A stretch of DNA of 64,000 bases, taken from Omphiscola glabra (lineage: Eukaryota; Mollusca; Gastropoda; Lymnaeidae). This document shows positions 33,998-45,235 of the stretch, in pieces (positions within the stretch are counted from its first letter, which is position 1; each line of letters begins with the position of its first letter). The stretch covers positions 9,196,488 through 9,260,487 of the forward strand of contig OZ024806.1 of the NCBI GenBank assembly GCA_964017045.1. Reading direction: 5' to 3'. The position numbers were made by a program, and so were the translations under genes. The notes beneath the pieces are model-generated. The model searched no databases. It was not told the origin of the DNA and worked only from the letters and a program-made list of their open reading frames with translations.

Positions 33998-34580
33998 AAA
34001 AAAACTTTGTGACTTACCATACAAATTATGACATGTGTTGCATATAAAACTTTGTGACTTACCATTTAAATTATGACATATGTCGCACATAAACTTTGTG
34101 ACTTACTGTATAAATTATGACGTGTGTCGCACATAAACTTCGTGACTCACCATATACATTATGACATGTGTCGCACATAAACTTCGTGACTCACCGTATA
34201 AATTATGACGTATGTCGCACATAAACTTCGTGACTCACCATATAAATTATGACATGTGTCGCACATAAACTTTGTGACTTACTGTAAAAATTATGACATG
34301 TGTCGCACATAAACTTTGTGACTTACTGTATAAATTATGACATGTGTCGCACATAAACTTCGTGACTCACCGTATAAATTATGACGTGTGTCGCACATAA
34401 ACTTCGGGACTCACCATACAAATTATGACATGTGTCGCATATAAACTTCGTGACTCACCATATAAATTATGACATGTGTCGCATATAAACTTTGGGACTC
34501 ACCATACAAATTATGACATGTGTCGCATATAAACTTCGTGACTCACCATATAAATTATGACCTGCGTCTCTCATAACCTT
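33998..34580. repeat. 44-bp minisatellite, about 13 copies (E1)
   Basis: The unit, read on this strand, contains AAACTTTGTGACTTACCATA and AATTATGACATGTGTCGCAC. The inverted array in E2' (49930-50985) has about 24 copies, so copy number has changed since duplication. Confidence 0.93.
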
Positions 34581-34829
34581 GGTTAGTGCCCACACGAACT
34601 GTTCGTATGCGTTATAATAATAAATATGTCACGCGTCTTATTTGAGATCCGTCTTAAGTCACAGTCATGTAGCCCTAAAGCCAGCCAATACATATTTATA
34701 CCAAGTGTCTTATCTACACTCATATCCCAGGTGGGGCGTCGCCATAAATTTATTGTCAGGCAACACGCGACTATTTTTATTGAGCTACAACAACATCCTT
34801 AGGTGCGTACACAAGTCTAGGAACAAGTC

Positions 34830-35180
34830 AATATGTATATCAATATCAATATCTATATCAATATCTATATCAATATCTATATCAATATCTGTATCAATAT
34901 CTATATCAATATCTATATCAATATCTATATCAATATTTATATCTATATTTATATCAATATGAAGATCAATATCTAGATCAATATCTATATGAATATATAC
35001 ATCAATATCTAGATCAATATTTAGATCAATATATATATATGAATACCTATTTCAATATCTTTTTCAATATCCATTTCAATATCTAGATCAATATCTATAT
35101 CAATATATTATTATGTATCAATATCTTTATCATATCTATATGAATATCTTTATCAATATCTATATCAATATCTCTGCGTT
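34830..35180. repeat. 12-bp ATATCA/ATATCT satellite (E1)
   Basis: Same family as 17345-17885, with more degenerate units to the right (ATATTTAGATCA, TATTTCAATATCTT). Confidence 0.93.
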
Positions 35181-35451
35181 TCTCACTTCCGTAGTACTTT
35201 TATATATGGTATGGTATGGCATCTTTCCGTCTACGCGAGACGATAGATATATCTTTTCTTATTGCAGCTCTTGGTGTGACTAGTGAGACCGATCCCCGAG
35301 TGGCAGTCTCTTTTGCATGTCCCACACACTAATATATATATATATATATATATAAATATATATTATACATGCGCTTCCGCCTTGTCTTCCCAAACGGATG
35401 TACGGACATTTTTTTATAACTTGCCAATGTGTCAATGTTAAATCAAATATC

Positions 35452-35604
35452 CAGAGGCGTAACTGGGTTTTTGACGCCCTTGGCTAATTTATTTTTTTAA
35501 ATAATAAAAATTTAAAACTTAGAGATTTAGCGGCGCCCTTTTGAACTGGCGCAGGCCGGCGCCCTTGGCAACTGCCCCAATGCCAAGCCGTTGCTACGCC
35601 ACTG
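35452..35604. mobile_element. hAT-type MITE, CAGTGGCGTAG family (E1)
   Basis: Ends CAGAGGCGTAACTGGG and CCGTTGCTACGCCACTG, flanked by CAAATATC and CACATATC (7 of 8 match). Length 153 bp. It is present at the same place in E2' but absent from the homologous left-arm site near 17968. Confidence 0.83.
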
Positions 35605-35612
35605 CACATATC

Positions 35613-36828
35613 TCAACCAACAAAATAATTCCAGCGGGCGTTTGAACGAAGTCTCTCAACCGTAAAAGTTGCACTTTTCTAAGTTTCTATTCACGGCCGG
35701 ATTGTTGTTGCTTTTTTCTTTTGTTGTGTATTTGAGGTGCTGGCCTACTAAAAATAAAGTGCATTCTTTTGGGGGGCTTCGTTTTCGTCAACAGACAGCT
35801 GGTTCTTCTTTGCGCTGTAACAGCAACTTGATTCAGTGTTCTATCAATTTATTTATTTTTTTAAAATTTTTATTTTCATTGTTTCATTGTATCCTACTCA
35901 GAAATAATGGACTGGGGCGTGAGGTGGGGAGGGGAGGGAGGAATAGTAGATATCCTCCCAAAATATGTGGGATAACTAAAGTTAACATCTGCAAAGAAAT
36001 GATTTGGCCCCCTTACCCCCCCCCCACCTTTTTTAACCTAAACAAAACTTAAGACGCGTTGGGGTTTTCTGTACGGTGGCAAATTTAATCGATCATATTA
36101 CGACCCATGACTGCTAAAGATCTCTCTGAAAAAGTTAATTTTTTAAAACCTTTCTTAATTTGAAAAAAAAAATTATATATATATATATATATTTAACAAC
36201 TTTAAAAAAAAACAAGTTAAAACGCGTTAAGAATTAGTAGACAAATAATATTTAATTTATTAAAATTCATTTCGCAAAGAAAGAAAGCGCAGAAGTGTAG
36301 ATGAGAACTCTATGTATTAAAAGGATTCGAATTGAAATGTATACGAAACTTAAATATGTTTTATTTGTATTCATTTTTGAAAATATTTTCTTTTTTAAAC
36401 AAAATTTTTACAGAGATCATTTGAGTGACAGTGTCTACCCGCCCTCACTCGTTCACCAGGTGAACACTGCACGAGAAATCTTTAAAAATATCACTTGAGT
36501 AAACAAAACAAGAACACTCCTCACGATGGCAACGCGAGTGGAGAGTACGACTATAAAAAAATACGCACGTTTAAATGTTAAGAACAACTTGAGGTTGGAA
36601 GCAGCAAAAACCAAACGTCGAATTTGTTAAGAATTATTTTAACGCGTTACGACAGTACAATAGTTACAATCAATATTTTGTGCGTTAAAATTGATTTGAA
36701 TTATTCAACAATGCCGTGTAATAATTATTTTTAATTTTTTTTTAATTATTTTTTTTTATTTTTTTATTTTTTATTTATTTTTTTAACCCTTAAATGCAAG
36801 GCAATTTTTACATCACGTACATTAACGT
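35613..36828. other. E1 interior, no gene recognised
   Basis: AT-rich DNA with a (TA)n run near 36175. A 65-codon frame at 36301-36498 is preserved in E2', but this is expected from recent duplication and it has no recognisable domain. Confidence 0.45.
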
Positions 36829-37060
36829 CGCTTTTGGCTGGCTGATTGGAAAAAATATTCCGACGGCTCATTAACCCACTTCCCATCAACCTATCGTGCT
36901 GAAACTCGGCACATAGACTCGTTGCCAATTACAACACATTCAGTCAAATTTTCAGCCCCAATCCCCGAAAATCTTTTGGTTTTTTTTTATGGGGTAGATG
37001 AAAGAAATTGATCATAGGCCCTTAATAAATAGGAGTAGAAGAAATATTATTATTATGTCA
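36829..37060 (+). repeat. dispersed repeat 'CGGACGGCTAAT' family, E1 copy
   Basis: Its core resembles those at 51565-51690 and 59450-59580: ACGGCTCATTAACCCACTTC, CATCAACCTATCGTGCTGAA, ACTCGGCACATAGACTC, ACAACACATTCAGTCAAATT. It ends with GGCCCTTAATAAATAG and an AGAAGAAATATTATTATTAT tail, like the 3' end of a retroelement. No protein is encoded. I do not recognise the family. Confidence 0.7.
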
Positions 37061-39012
37061 CTGATTTCACGAAATAAAATTCCCGATAACTGCGCTAAAT
37101 AAAATAAAAAAAGCGGGTCGGACATTACAACACTAATATAAAATAAAATAATTTTTAAAAATGCATAAAAAAGAATGTACACGTAAACTTTGTTTTCAGG
37201 GGTTGTTCACTTTTATTTGAAACTAGAATAAACGACCCGGTGTTATCGGGATAATAATGGTAGATCTTGCGATGATTTCTACATGCTAATGCAAAAAAAA
37301 ACTCACCACAATTCCTAACTTATAAAAATAAGTAGCAATGTACTGATGTTTACGTTTCAAACGTCATCAAGTTTTAAGAAGTATTTATCTGCTATATGTT
37401 ATACGCCTTACACTACCCCCTTTCACGCCCCTAAACTACATTTTTTAAATCTAAAAATGACCTTAAATTACCGATTCTAAATTATCACTAATTGTGTCAT
37501 TATTGTCACTGAAGAAGATAATTGAGGGATGATTACTACGCTATAGAAATACGTTAGATGTCTATATATAAAAGTTTATAAAAGTATATAAAAGTTATGA
37601 AAACAATCTTAAATATACAACAAAAACTCTACATAATATGATATAAATATTTTTTTTTATTAACGGAATTTGATATATTGATATCGTCATCAAAAATGTA
37701 AACAAACTTTTGCCTTGTTTTTTTTTTTTTCAACATATACATTATCAGAAAATCGTTCAAACAAATAATTACTTTATTTAAAGAAGAATTTCGCAACTGT
37801 TTTAAGCGTCTACAACAAACCTCGGTGTCTTTTTTTTTAAACTGTTAACCTTATAAAACGACACACCCACTTTACTTTTCGCAAAGTAAAAAAACAAAAA
37901 TGAAATTTTCAAGTTTGTACAATGACTGGGTGTGTGTGATATTCATGGGTATACTTTGTATAAATGTACCCACGTTTTTGTTTACGCCATTGATTGTCTT
38001 AAGTGTCAAATATGTGTTTTTTGTAAAAAAAAAGAGAATGTAACATCTCTTTTTCACATATGTAAAACCATAGGATTTAAATATATATGGTCATCAGTGT
38101 AAAAATGTACACATCCTATTTCCTACCCCCCGATATGCATGTACCTAAGAAGGTTAATTATTTATCAAATTCATTCCTTTATTCCGAGGCGTGCCTTGTG
38201 CTGACAGAGCAAAATGAAAGTATCGACCAACCCCCCATCCCGCCAGATTTTAATATATAATATATCACCAGATTGTAGCCCCCCCCCACATACGCAATCA
38301 CACATATTTTGCACTTTATATTGTTTGTTATTATTTGGATGATTTAAAAGTGCATTACTTAAAGCTTTTTGGCTATAAAGTTTCGCTGCACTCATTGACT
38401 TAAACGGCATTTTTCTTATTAGAAGTTTATTTAAAGGTTAAATTTTTATTACTTGATAAATTTAATAAAATTATAATTTTGGAATTTGAAAAAAGAGGAA
38501 AACTTATTAAATGTTAAAAATACAAAGCTAAAAAGTTTGTGTGTTTTATTGACAATATAAAAAGCAATCAATTATATGTATTAAATTTACTTTTAAGAAA
38601 GGGAAAATACCTTATCAGTTTTGTAACGCGCGGTTATAAAATCAAATAAATTTAGAGTTTTGGCTAAAATAGACGATTCGCGCCTTGTCGTCATTTGCGT
38701 GTTTATTTAGAACAAATTAATTTTAATTTTATTTCGCAATATTAACAACGCACTAAAAACGCACAAAAATTTAATGATGTTTGGGTTTACAGTTAAATTT
38801 GATTACGATGTAATTCTTTGTTCAATAATGTTGTATTTTTTTCATAACATTCAAACGCATATAAAAGAGTTCCTTAGTTGTTACTTTAAATCCTATTTTA
38901 ATTTATAATAATACTTACATTTTTACTAAAATAAAAGCGGATATGTAATAGTTTGTGCGCATTTTAATTTATTCGATTTCCGTAAAATAATAGAAAAAAT
39001 GATTGTTTTTAA
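37061..39012. other. E1 interior, AT-rich, no gene recognised
   Basis: Very AT-rich with short open frames only. It is duplicated as part of E2'. I see no transposon termini. Confidence 0.45.
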
Positions 39013-40259
39013 GAGTCTGTGGAGTGTGTGGAGTCTGTGGATTGTCTTACCATGACTAAGTGCCGCCCGAGGCGAGCTTCCCATAACGACCCCATTCCTC
39101 CACTGAAAAAAAAAACAGAATGAATATATTTATTTAACTTCTGTTATGATTTAAAATACTTCCAGTCGGGCATTTCTATTCACAAAAGGCTTTATACTTT
39201 CTTCAAAATCTTTTGGTCACTGCAATATTTCCAATCATCCACAATACAACAATATTTCTTACTCGATCTCGTTATACGGTTGCGAAATGAAATTTTTAAA
39301 GAAGCTTATTCCGTGATTTTGATTGTATATTAAGAAGAGAGAGAGAGAGAGGGGGGGAGGGAGGGAGAGAGAGAGAGTGGGAGAGAGAGAGAGAGAGAAA
39401 TGTGTGTGTGTGTGTCATTCTGAATTAATTTCGCTTTGAAAGAAATCACCAGGATGTCTATTATTTAGTTCCCGTTCAAACGTTTTCCAAGCTAAGAATA
39501 TTGTTCAAGGTAAAGACCTCAAAGACATCTTTTAAAAAAAAAAAAAAAATCAATCCTCGATTAACTGTTTTTTTTGTGTGGGGGGGGGGGAGGGGGAAAA
39601 GGGGGGGGGGGGCATTCCTGAAGTGTTAGTAAAGAACGGAATAAAATTGTGTTTTAAATTCGTCACGCAATCGTAACAGTCGATTAATGATTGTAAAGCG
39701 TTGTAGAGGTACGCGAATTAACAAGCCTGATTAAACCAACGTATAACCGTGAAGTCTGTGTATCCCACAAGACGCGTTTGGGCGATCCAGTTAACGACCT
39801 GGCAAATAAACTTTCCACCACGAGCTTGAAATAAGGGCAAAAAGTGTGTTTAGAGTGCAACATACTGGCTCGTTGGTCAAGAATGAACAAAGAATGTACG
39901 CGCCGAGTTCACCCCAGGGTCAATCTTTTTAGCTATGGGTGGGAGGGGAAAAAAAAAGGGGGGGGGGGTCGCAGTCACAGTCGTGTGTCAAAAATGCTTA
40001 ATTTCCAAGAAAGAAAGAAAAAAATAGTTTAAGGCCAAGGCAGCATGGAGGGTACGGAGCGGTTGGGGGGGAGGGGGGGATTTGAGCAAATTGAATTCTG
40101 CGGGGCCGATAGCTTTTTGTAGAACGACCGATAGGATCTTAAGATATTATGACACTTATACAGAACACGTCCTACTTGTTCATTCGCGTAGGTTGCGAAA
40201 TTTCTATTTTTAAAGGAAGGAAAATTGTAAAATGTGTATTTCCCTGATCCGAATTATAA

Positions 40260-40745
40260 ATCGTACCCCAGTTGCTGCTAATATGGCCCAGTTGCTGCTA
40301 ATATGGCCCAGTTGCTGCTAATATGGCCCAGTTGCTGCTAATATGGCCCAGTTGCTGCCAATATTGCCCAGTTGTTGCCAATATGCCCTAGTTGCTGCTA
40401 ATATGCCCCAGTTGCTGCTAATATGCACCAGTTGGTGCTAATATGGCCCATCTGCTGCTAATATGGCCCAGTTGCAGCTAATATGGCCCAGTTGCTGTTA
40501 ATATGGCCCATCTGCTGCTAATATGGCCCAGTTGCTGTTAATATGGTCCAGTTGATGCCAATATGGCCCAGTTGCTGTTAATACGGCCCATCTGCTGCTA
40601 ATATGGCCCAGTTGCTGTTAATATGGTCCAGTTGATGCCAATATGGCCCAGTTGCTGTTAATATGGCCCAGTTGCTTCTAATATGGCCCAGTTTGCTTTT
40701 AATATGGCCCACTTGCTGCTGATATGACCCAGTTGCTGCTAATAT
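40260..40745. repeat. 20-bp minisatellite (D2)
   Basis: Same units in the same order as 31910-32395. Confidence 0.95.
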
Positions 40746-41139
40746 CTTGGTTGTCAAAAGCGAATTCCTAATTACAACAGATATGAATGGCCTGCACATT
40801 TTCAAAGAGACAAAAAAGACAATAAATGAAGGACTGCGCACTAGCCGTGGGAGGGAAATAGCGGAACAAGGTGTGTGTGGAAGCCTGAATCGGAAGTCAG
40901 GACAATGAGAGAAGATCGTTTCGACTAAACGCCTTCCTCAGCATGGAAGACAAAAAAAATAAGACAAGATAGTGATAGAAACTAATTAAAAACTTTATTA
41001 AGCGTTCCCCCCAGTTGTCATTGCCGGACGTAGGATCCAGTAACGTTCTTGCCTTTCTGTCCCGTCTTTCGATTCATCTTTAGACTTTAATCGGGCAGCT
41101 AATTCAACATAAATGCATTGGACACTTATCGGTTTTCGT

Positions 41140-41625
41140 CGCATCGCCGCTAAGTATAACCGACTTAACCGACGCATAGATTGCGTCTGAAAAAAAACAA
41201 CAAACGAATTCAGGTTGTACACGAAACCTTGCAGTCACCAGAGAAACATGCTTGTGTGTTTTTTTTTTGGATTCGGCTGTTCGCCAGGGGCCGCTACAGT
41301 GCCGCTGTGACAAAGAAAGCAACACCACGCGATACCACGCCCGAGTGAATCATCTAAAACACTAACAGGTAAAACGGATGCATCCGGGTTAGTGGGCCGT
41401 CACGGCCGCTAAGTATAACCGACTTAACCGACGCATAGATTGAGTCTGAAAAAAAACCAAACGAATTCAGGTTGTACACGAAACCTTGCAGTCACCAGAG
41501 AAACATGATTGTGTGTTTTTTTTTGGGATTCGGCTGTTCGCCAGGGGCCGCTACAATCATCTAAAACACTAACAGGTAAAACGGATGCATCCGTGTTAAG
41601 GGGCCGTCACGGGGTCCTGGTGGAG
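41140..41625. repeat. tandem duplication specific to D2
   Basis: The stretch CCGCTAAGTATAACCGACTT ... AACAGGTAAAACGGATGCAT occurs twice here but once in D1 (about 32805-33035). The second copy lacks about 45-50 bases (the GTGCCGCTGTGACAAAGAAA part). Confidence 0.85.
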
Positions 41626-42806
41626 GACAGTCACGGGCATTCATTGGCGCTCTGTCGTTGGCCATTCAAGATATACATCTTTTTGTTTTCTTCTTTTTTT
41701 TCCCCCTAAAATCTTTTAAAAGACAACTTAATTGTTGTTGAGAAACATGAACTGCCTTTACTTTTTTCCCCATAGGGGCTCAAAGAGACATATGGGCTCA
41801 AAGAGCCGTGAATCGTGTCCCCCCCCCCTCCCCGCCCACTCTTCATTCTCTTATATTAGAATTTGACAAGATTTTTTTACTTTTCATATGGGAATGCCTC
41901 ACAACATTCAAAGTGGAACTTCAGATGTGTGGATTTTTATTACACATTCATCTGATTACTGTATTGTACGCTGTTTTCGTTAGCAATGTGGCATATCTTA
42001 ATATAATTTAAAAACAAAAATTTTCTTTAGCGCATGAATTTTAGTTTATGGTAGACTCCAAGCGTCATCTGTACGCCCCCCCCACCCCCACCCTAACCCC
42101 CAAACCGGGGTAGTTTTCTGAAAATATTCGTAACGCAAAGTGATTTACTAGTTTGAACCGGATCCGCCGCCATTCGGAAATCTTCCAACACAGTATTCGA
42201 AAATGGAATTCAGAAGTGGTGCAATGTATGTAACAGTTGGCGTCGCCACCTGTGAGAAATTCGTGGCTCCACCGGAACCCAGCGGCGCAAACTACGAGGA
42301 ACCATAGTCGTTGTCGATCGATATTATTTGCCTGTCCACTTTAGATTAAAAATTTTTTATAATTAAAATGATTAAAAAGACTGAGTTAAGGAGTGTGTAT
42401 ATAAAAAAAAAAAGGTCGGTTAGGTTGAAGTTGTTCTTTTGGAGGGCGGGGTTGGGGGAGGGGGGGTAGATTTTACATTCTTTTAACGATGATATATTTT
42501 TTCAATAAATAAACAATCACACCCAATGATTGAAATGAAATGGGTACACCACCAAAAAAAAGAAAAAAAATAAATTTAAAAAAAATAACCGGAGAAAAAC
42601 GGCCTTAAAGACAGACCCAGGCTTAGCTGGAGAGATGAAGTAGGAAAATAAAAGAAAGAATCCAAGCATGAGTTAGGTCTGAGTGGCAGCAACGGCGAGG
42701 CAGACCTAATATATTGGATGGTTGAAATTTATATATATATGTATGTTTTTTTTAAAACCAGAATTCATTATCAGGCTCTAGTGGTCATTTTGGGCATGTG
42801 CTATAC

Positions 42807-43003
42807 CAGCGTTTTCTCAACCTGTGGGTTGCGACCCCCTTGTGGGTCGAACGACCCTTACACAGGGGGTCGCCTAAGACCATCGGCATCGGACAAACAC
42901 ATATTTATGAAGCAGCGAAGAACATTATATTATGTTTAGGTGTTACCGCAACATGAAAAACTGTATTAAAGTGTCGTGGCATTAGGAAGGTGGAGAACCG
43001 CTG
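42807..43003 (+). mobile_element. SPIN-like non-autonomous hAT element
   Basis: It starts CAGCGTTTTCTCAACCTGTG, continues with GGTTGCGACCCCCTTGTGGG and GGTCGCCTAAGACCATCGGC, and ends GGAGAACCGCTG. An exact 8-bp duplication TGCTATAC flanks it (42799-42806, 43004-43011). Sequence, order of blocks and length (197 bp) match the short SPIN derivatives known from vertebrates. There is no transposase. Confidence 0.88.
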
Positions 43004-43159
43004 TGCTATACGGTCGATCAATGAAGGTAAGTTATGGTGTAGCGGGCATCGGGGCCTGGCGGGGGGAGGGGGCAGGTTGTCGTGGCCCAGTCACGGTGTT
43101 GTGAGCATTGACGACCGTAAAAAAAAAAAATTAAAAAAATACACACACCAAAAGAACAA

Positions 43160-43840
43160 AACAAAGCGTGACGTCATTTATAGATGGCCCCCTTGGTCCG
43201 ACCCGCTTCCTCCCAGAGAAGCCAGTCGCTCCCCTGGAGTTAATCAATAAACGTGGAGGGAATCAGTTTACCTGTACCCGCTCTCCTCCCGACGTCGCCT
43301 CTTTTCGTCACGACGGCCGAAGGACGAGCGATCATTCCTTAAACGATGGATTATGTTCACGTGACATGCTGTCTCTCTCTCTCTCACACACACCACCCGG
43401 CAGTCCGCCATACCCCACCGTTCTCCGCCCGCCCCCCACTAGCCGTCCAATCCTACCGTCGGGTGGAATGGGTGGGGGGATGTGTGGGTTAAAGGCCTGG
43501 GGTGAAAATATGCACGCTGACCGGTCTGATCAGGAAGCAGAAGCAGCGTGTGAGGCAATCCAACACCATTCACCTGTTTTTTGGTTTTGTTTTTTTTAAA
43601 TAATTATATTTGTTTACATTTTATTTATTTTTTGTTCGTTGTGGGATCCACGCACGGAGATGACGGGGACGATGATGAGAGCATTTCGGAACGTGAACTC
43701 AGGTTGGATATCTCAGGTTGGATAAAGCAGGTTGGATAGATCAGCATGTTGTTGTGTTTTTTTTTACAACCGGGGCTGTTCTGAACTGAAATGACTTGAG
43801 GGATGAGATTAAACAGAAGGTAGGAAATCATTTTGGTAAA
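43160..43840. repeat. inner shared segment of the inverted duplication, right arm
   Basis: Reverse-complement homologue of 21340-21930 (for example CGGCCGAAGGACGAGCGATC and GGGAATCAGTTTACCTGTAC). Purine/pyrimidine microsatellite and C-tract differences separate the copies. Confidence 0.8.
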
Positions 43841-43998
43841 TTCGGATAGATCGTACCGCGTTTTTTTTACCATGGCCGCCCTCTTGGTTGCCTGAACCCT
43901 AAATTAATCCCTAAACCTAACCTTAACCCTAAATGTTTTTTTTTGTGTTTGTTTCTTTCTATTGTAAATCGTAAATGTTTAATATATATATATATAAA

Positions 43999-44234
43999 AC
44001 AGTAACATACTGACACTGTCCCACTTTCTTAGACCCCCACTCCCCTTACTGACCTACACCAGTGCCTGGCGTACTACTGTATGTATATAAACATATATTG
44101 TGCTGGATGGAATAGGTTAGGGGGAATCAGAAATTGGAACGAACCTTCCATACAGTAGTACGCCAGGCACTGGTGTGGGTCAGTAAGGGGAGGGGGGGGT
44201 CTAAGAAAGTGGGACAGTGTCAGTATGTTACTGT
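43999..44234. repeat. long hairpin: ~85-bp inverted arms, 65-bp loop
   Basis: The left arm 43999-44083 (starts ACAGTAACATACTGACACTG) and right arm 44149-44234 are inverse copies with about three differences. The arms include CAGTGCCTGGCGTACTACTG. No clear target duplication flanks them. It could be a fold-back transposon, or a template-switch inverted duplication able to form hairpin RNA if transcribed. Confidence 0.85.
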
Positions 44235-44639
44235 TTTTGGTTGGTGGGCGGGGGGGGGAGGGAGGAGTGAAAAGATCACACGTGATGTCACTCATTTTTT
44301 AAGTCATACATGTGTATGAGTTTTTTTTTTTTTTAAAAGGAATATATTTGACAGCGTAAGTGATGTTTGACTTGTTCTTGTGTTGGACGCACTGTGACAG
44401 AAGATGTTAGGTTGATAAATTTAATAGTTCAATTGTGAAGTTTGTCTTAGGTTGAATTTTAATGAGTTGTTAATTTTTGACAATTTTTGTTTAGCTTGAA
44501 AGTGTGACGTACTTAAAAGGGGGGGGGGGGTTTGGTAGCTCGAAAAAAAAAAGGGGGGGGGCAAAGATTTGTCACAGACTGTGACACCGTGGAGAGGGCT
44601 AAAATTGCAGCCCCCCCACCCCAACCCACCCCCCCCCCA

Positions 44640-45235
44640 TTAACCATCTCGCAAAGAGTATACATTTACTGCAACCACCACACTAAGAGTGTAGATTTAC
44701 ACAAACGATCACAAAAAAGAGTGTACATTCACATTAACTATCTCACAAAGAGTGTAGATTTACATAAACCACCACACAAAGAGTGTTGATTTACAGAAAC
44801 CATCACAAAAAGAATATATATTTACTTCAACCACCACTCAAAGAGTTCATTTTCACAAAAACTCACAAAAAAGAGTGTAAATTCACATTAACCATCACTC
44901 AAAGACTGTAGATTTACATTAACTACCAAAAAACAGTGTAGATTTACACAACCCATCACAAAAAGTGTGTAAATTTACGTAAACCACCACACAACTATAG
45001 GTATACATTCACATAAACCATCACAAAAGGAGTGTACATTCACATAAACCATCACAAAAAGAGTGTCCATTTACATAAACCATCACAAAAAGAGTGTCCA
45101 TTTACATAAACCATCACAAAAAGAGTGTACATTTACACAAACCATCACAAAAAGAGTGTCCATTTACATAAACCATCACAAAAAGAGTGTACATTTACAT
45201 AAACCATCACAAAAAAATTGTACATTTTCGTAAAC
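44640..45235. repeat. 31-bp minisatellite, right arm
   Basis: Reverse complement of the 18150-18845 family: ACATAAACCATCACAAAAAG and AGTGTACATTT. Units are more diverged than in the left arm. Confidence 0.92.

Larger units (their letters stand above)
30614..34000. repeat. direct duplication block D, copy 1
   Basis: About 3.4 kb repeated in the same orientation at 39013-42575 with only scattered substitutions and small indels, many in homopolymers. It contains a (GA)n microsatellite, a G-rich tract, a 20-bp minisatellite and AT-rich unique DNA. Short open frames occur but I recognise no gene. The block ends where the 44-bp array of block E1 begins. Confidence 0.92.
33998..39012. repeat. inverted duplication block E, copy 1
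   Basis: About 5 kb that recurs as a near-perfect reverse complement at 45531-50985. From left to right it holds a 44-bp array, the 12-bp satellite, a hAT MITE, a dispersed repeat and AT-rich DNA. The right boundary is at GATTGTTTTTAAG, where D2 begins abruptly. Its left part (34830-35760) is also homologous to 17345-18110 in the left arm. Confidence 0.92.
39013..42575. repeat. direct duplication block D, copy 2
   Basis: Matches 30614-34000 in order and orientation, starting inside the GGAGTCTGT minisatellite and ending at the AAAAAAGAAAAAAA tract. It differs by a shorter GA tract and by an internal tandem duplication (about 41140-41625). It has only scattered substitutions. Confidence 0.92.

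Noticed and set aside
36301..36498. 65-codon frame kept in both E copies (also 48040-48237)
   Set aside because: Conservation is explained by the recent duplication. The sequence is AT-driven, with no recognised domain.
38171..38410. 79-codon frame present in both E copies
   Set aside because: It reads into a C tract and has no domain. It is present in both copies only because they are nearly identical.
42585..42725. LINE C-terminal scrap (RPRLSWRDEVGK)
   Set aside because: Suggestive of a LINE tail, but too short and without a 3' end or target duplication to annotate separately.
43905..43935. Telomere-like CCTAAACCTAACCTTAACCC stretch
   Set aside because: Only a few irregular units; too short and degenerate to call an interstitial telomere.
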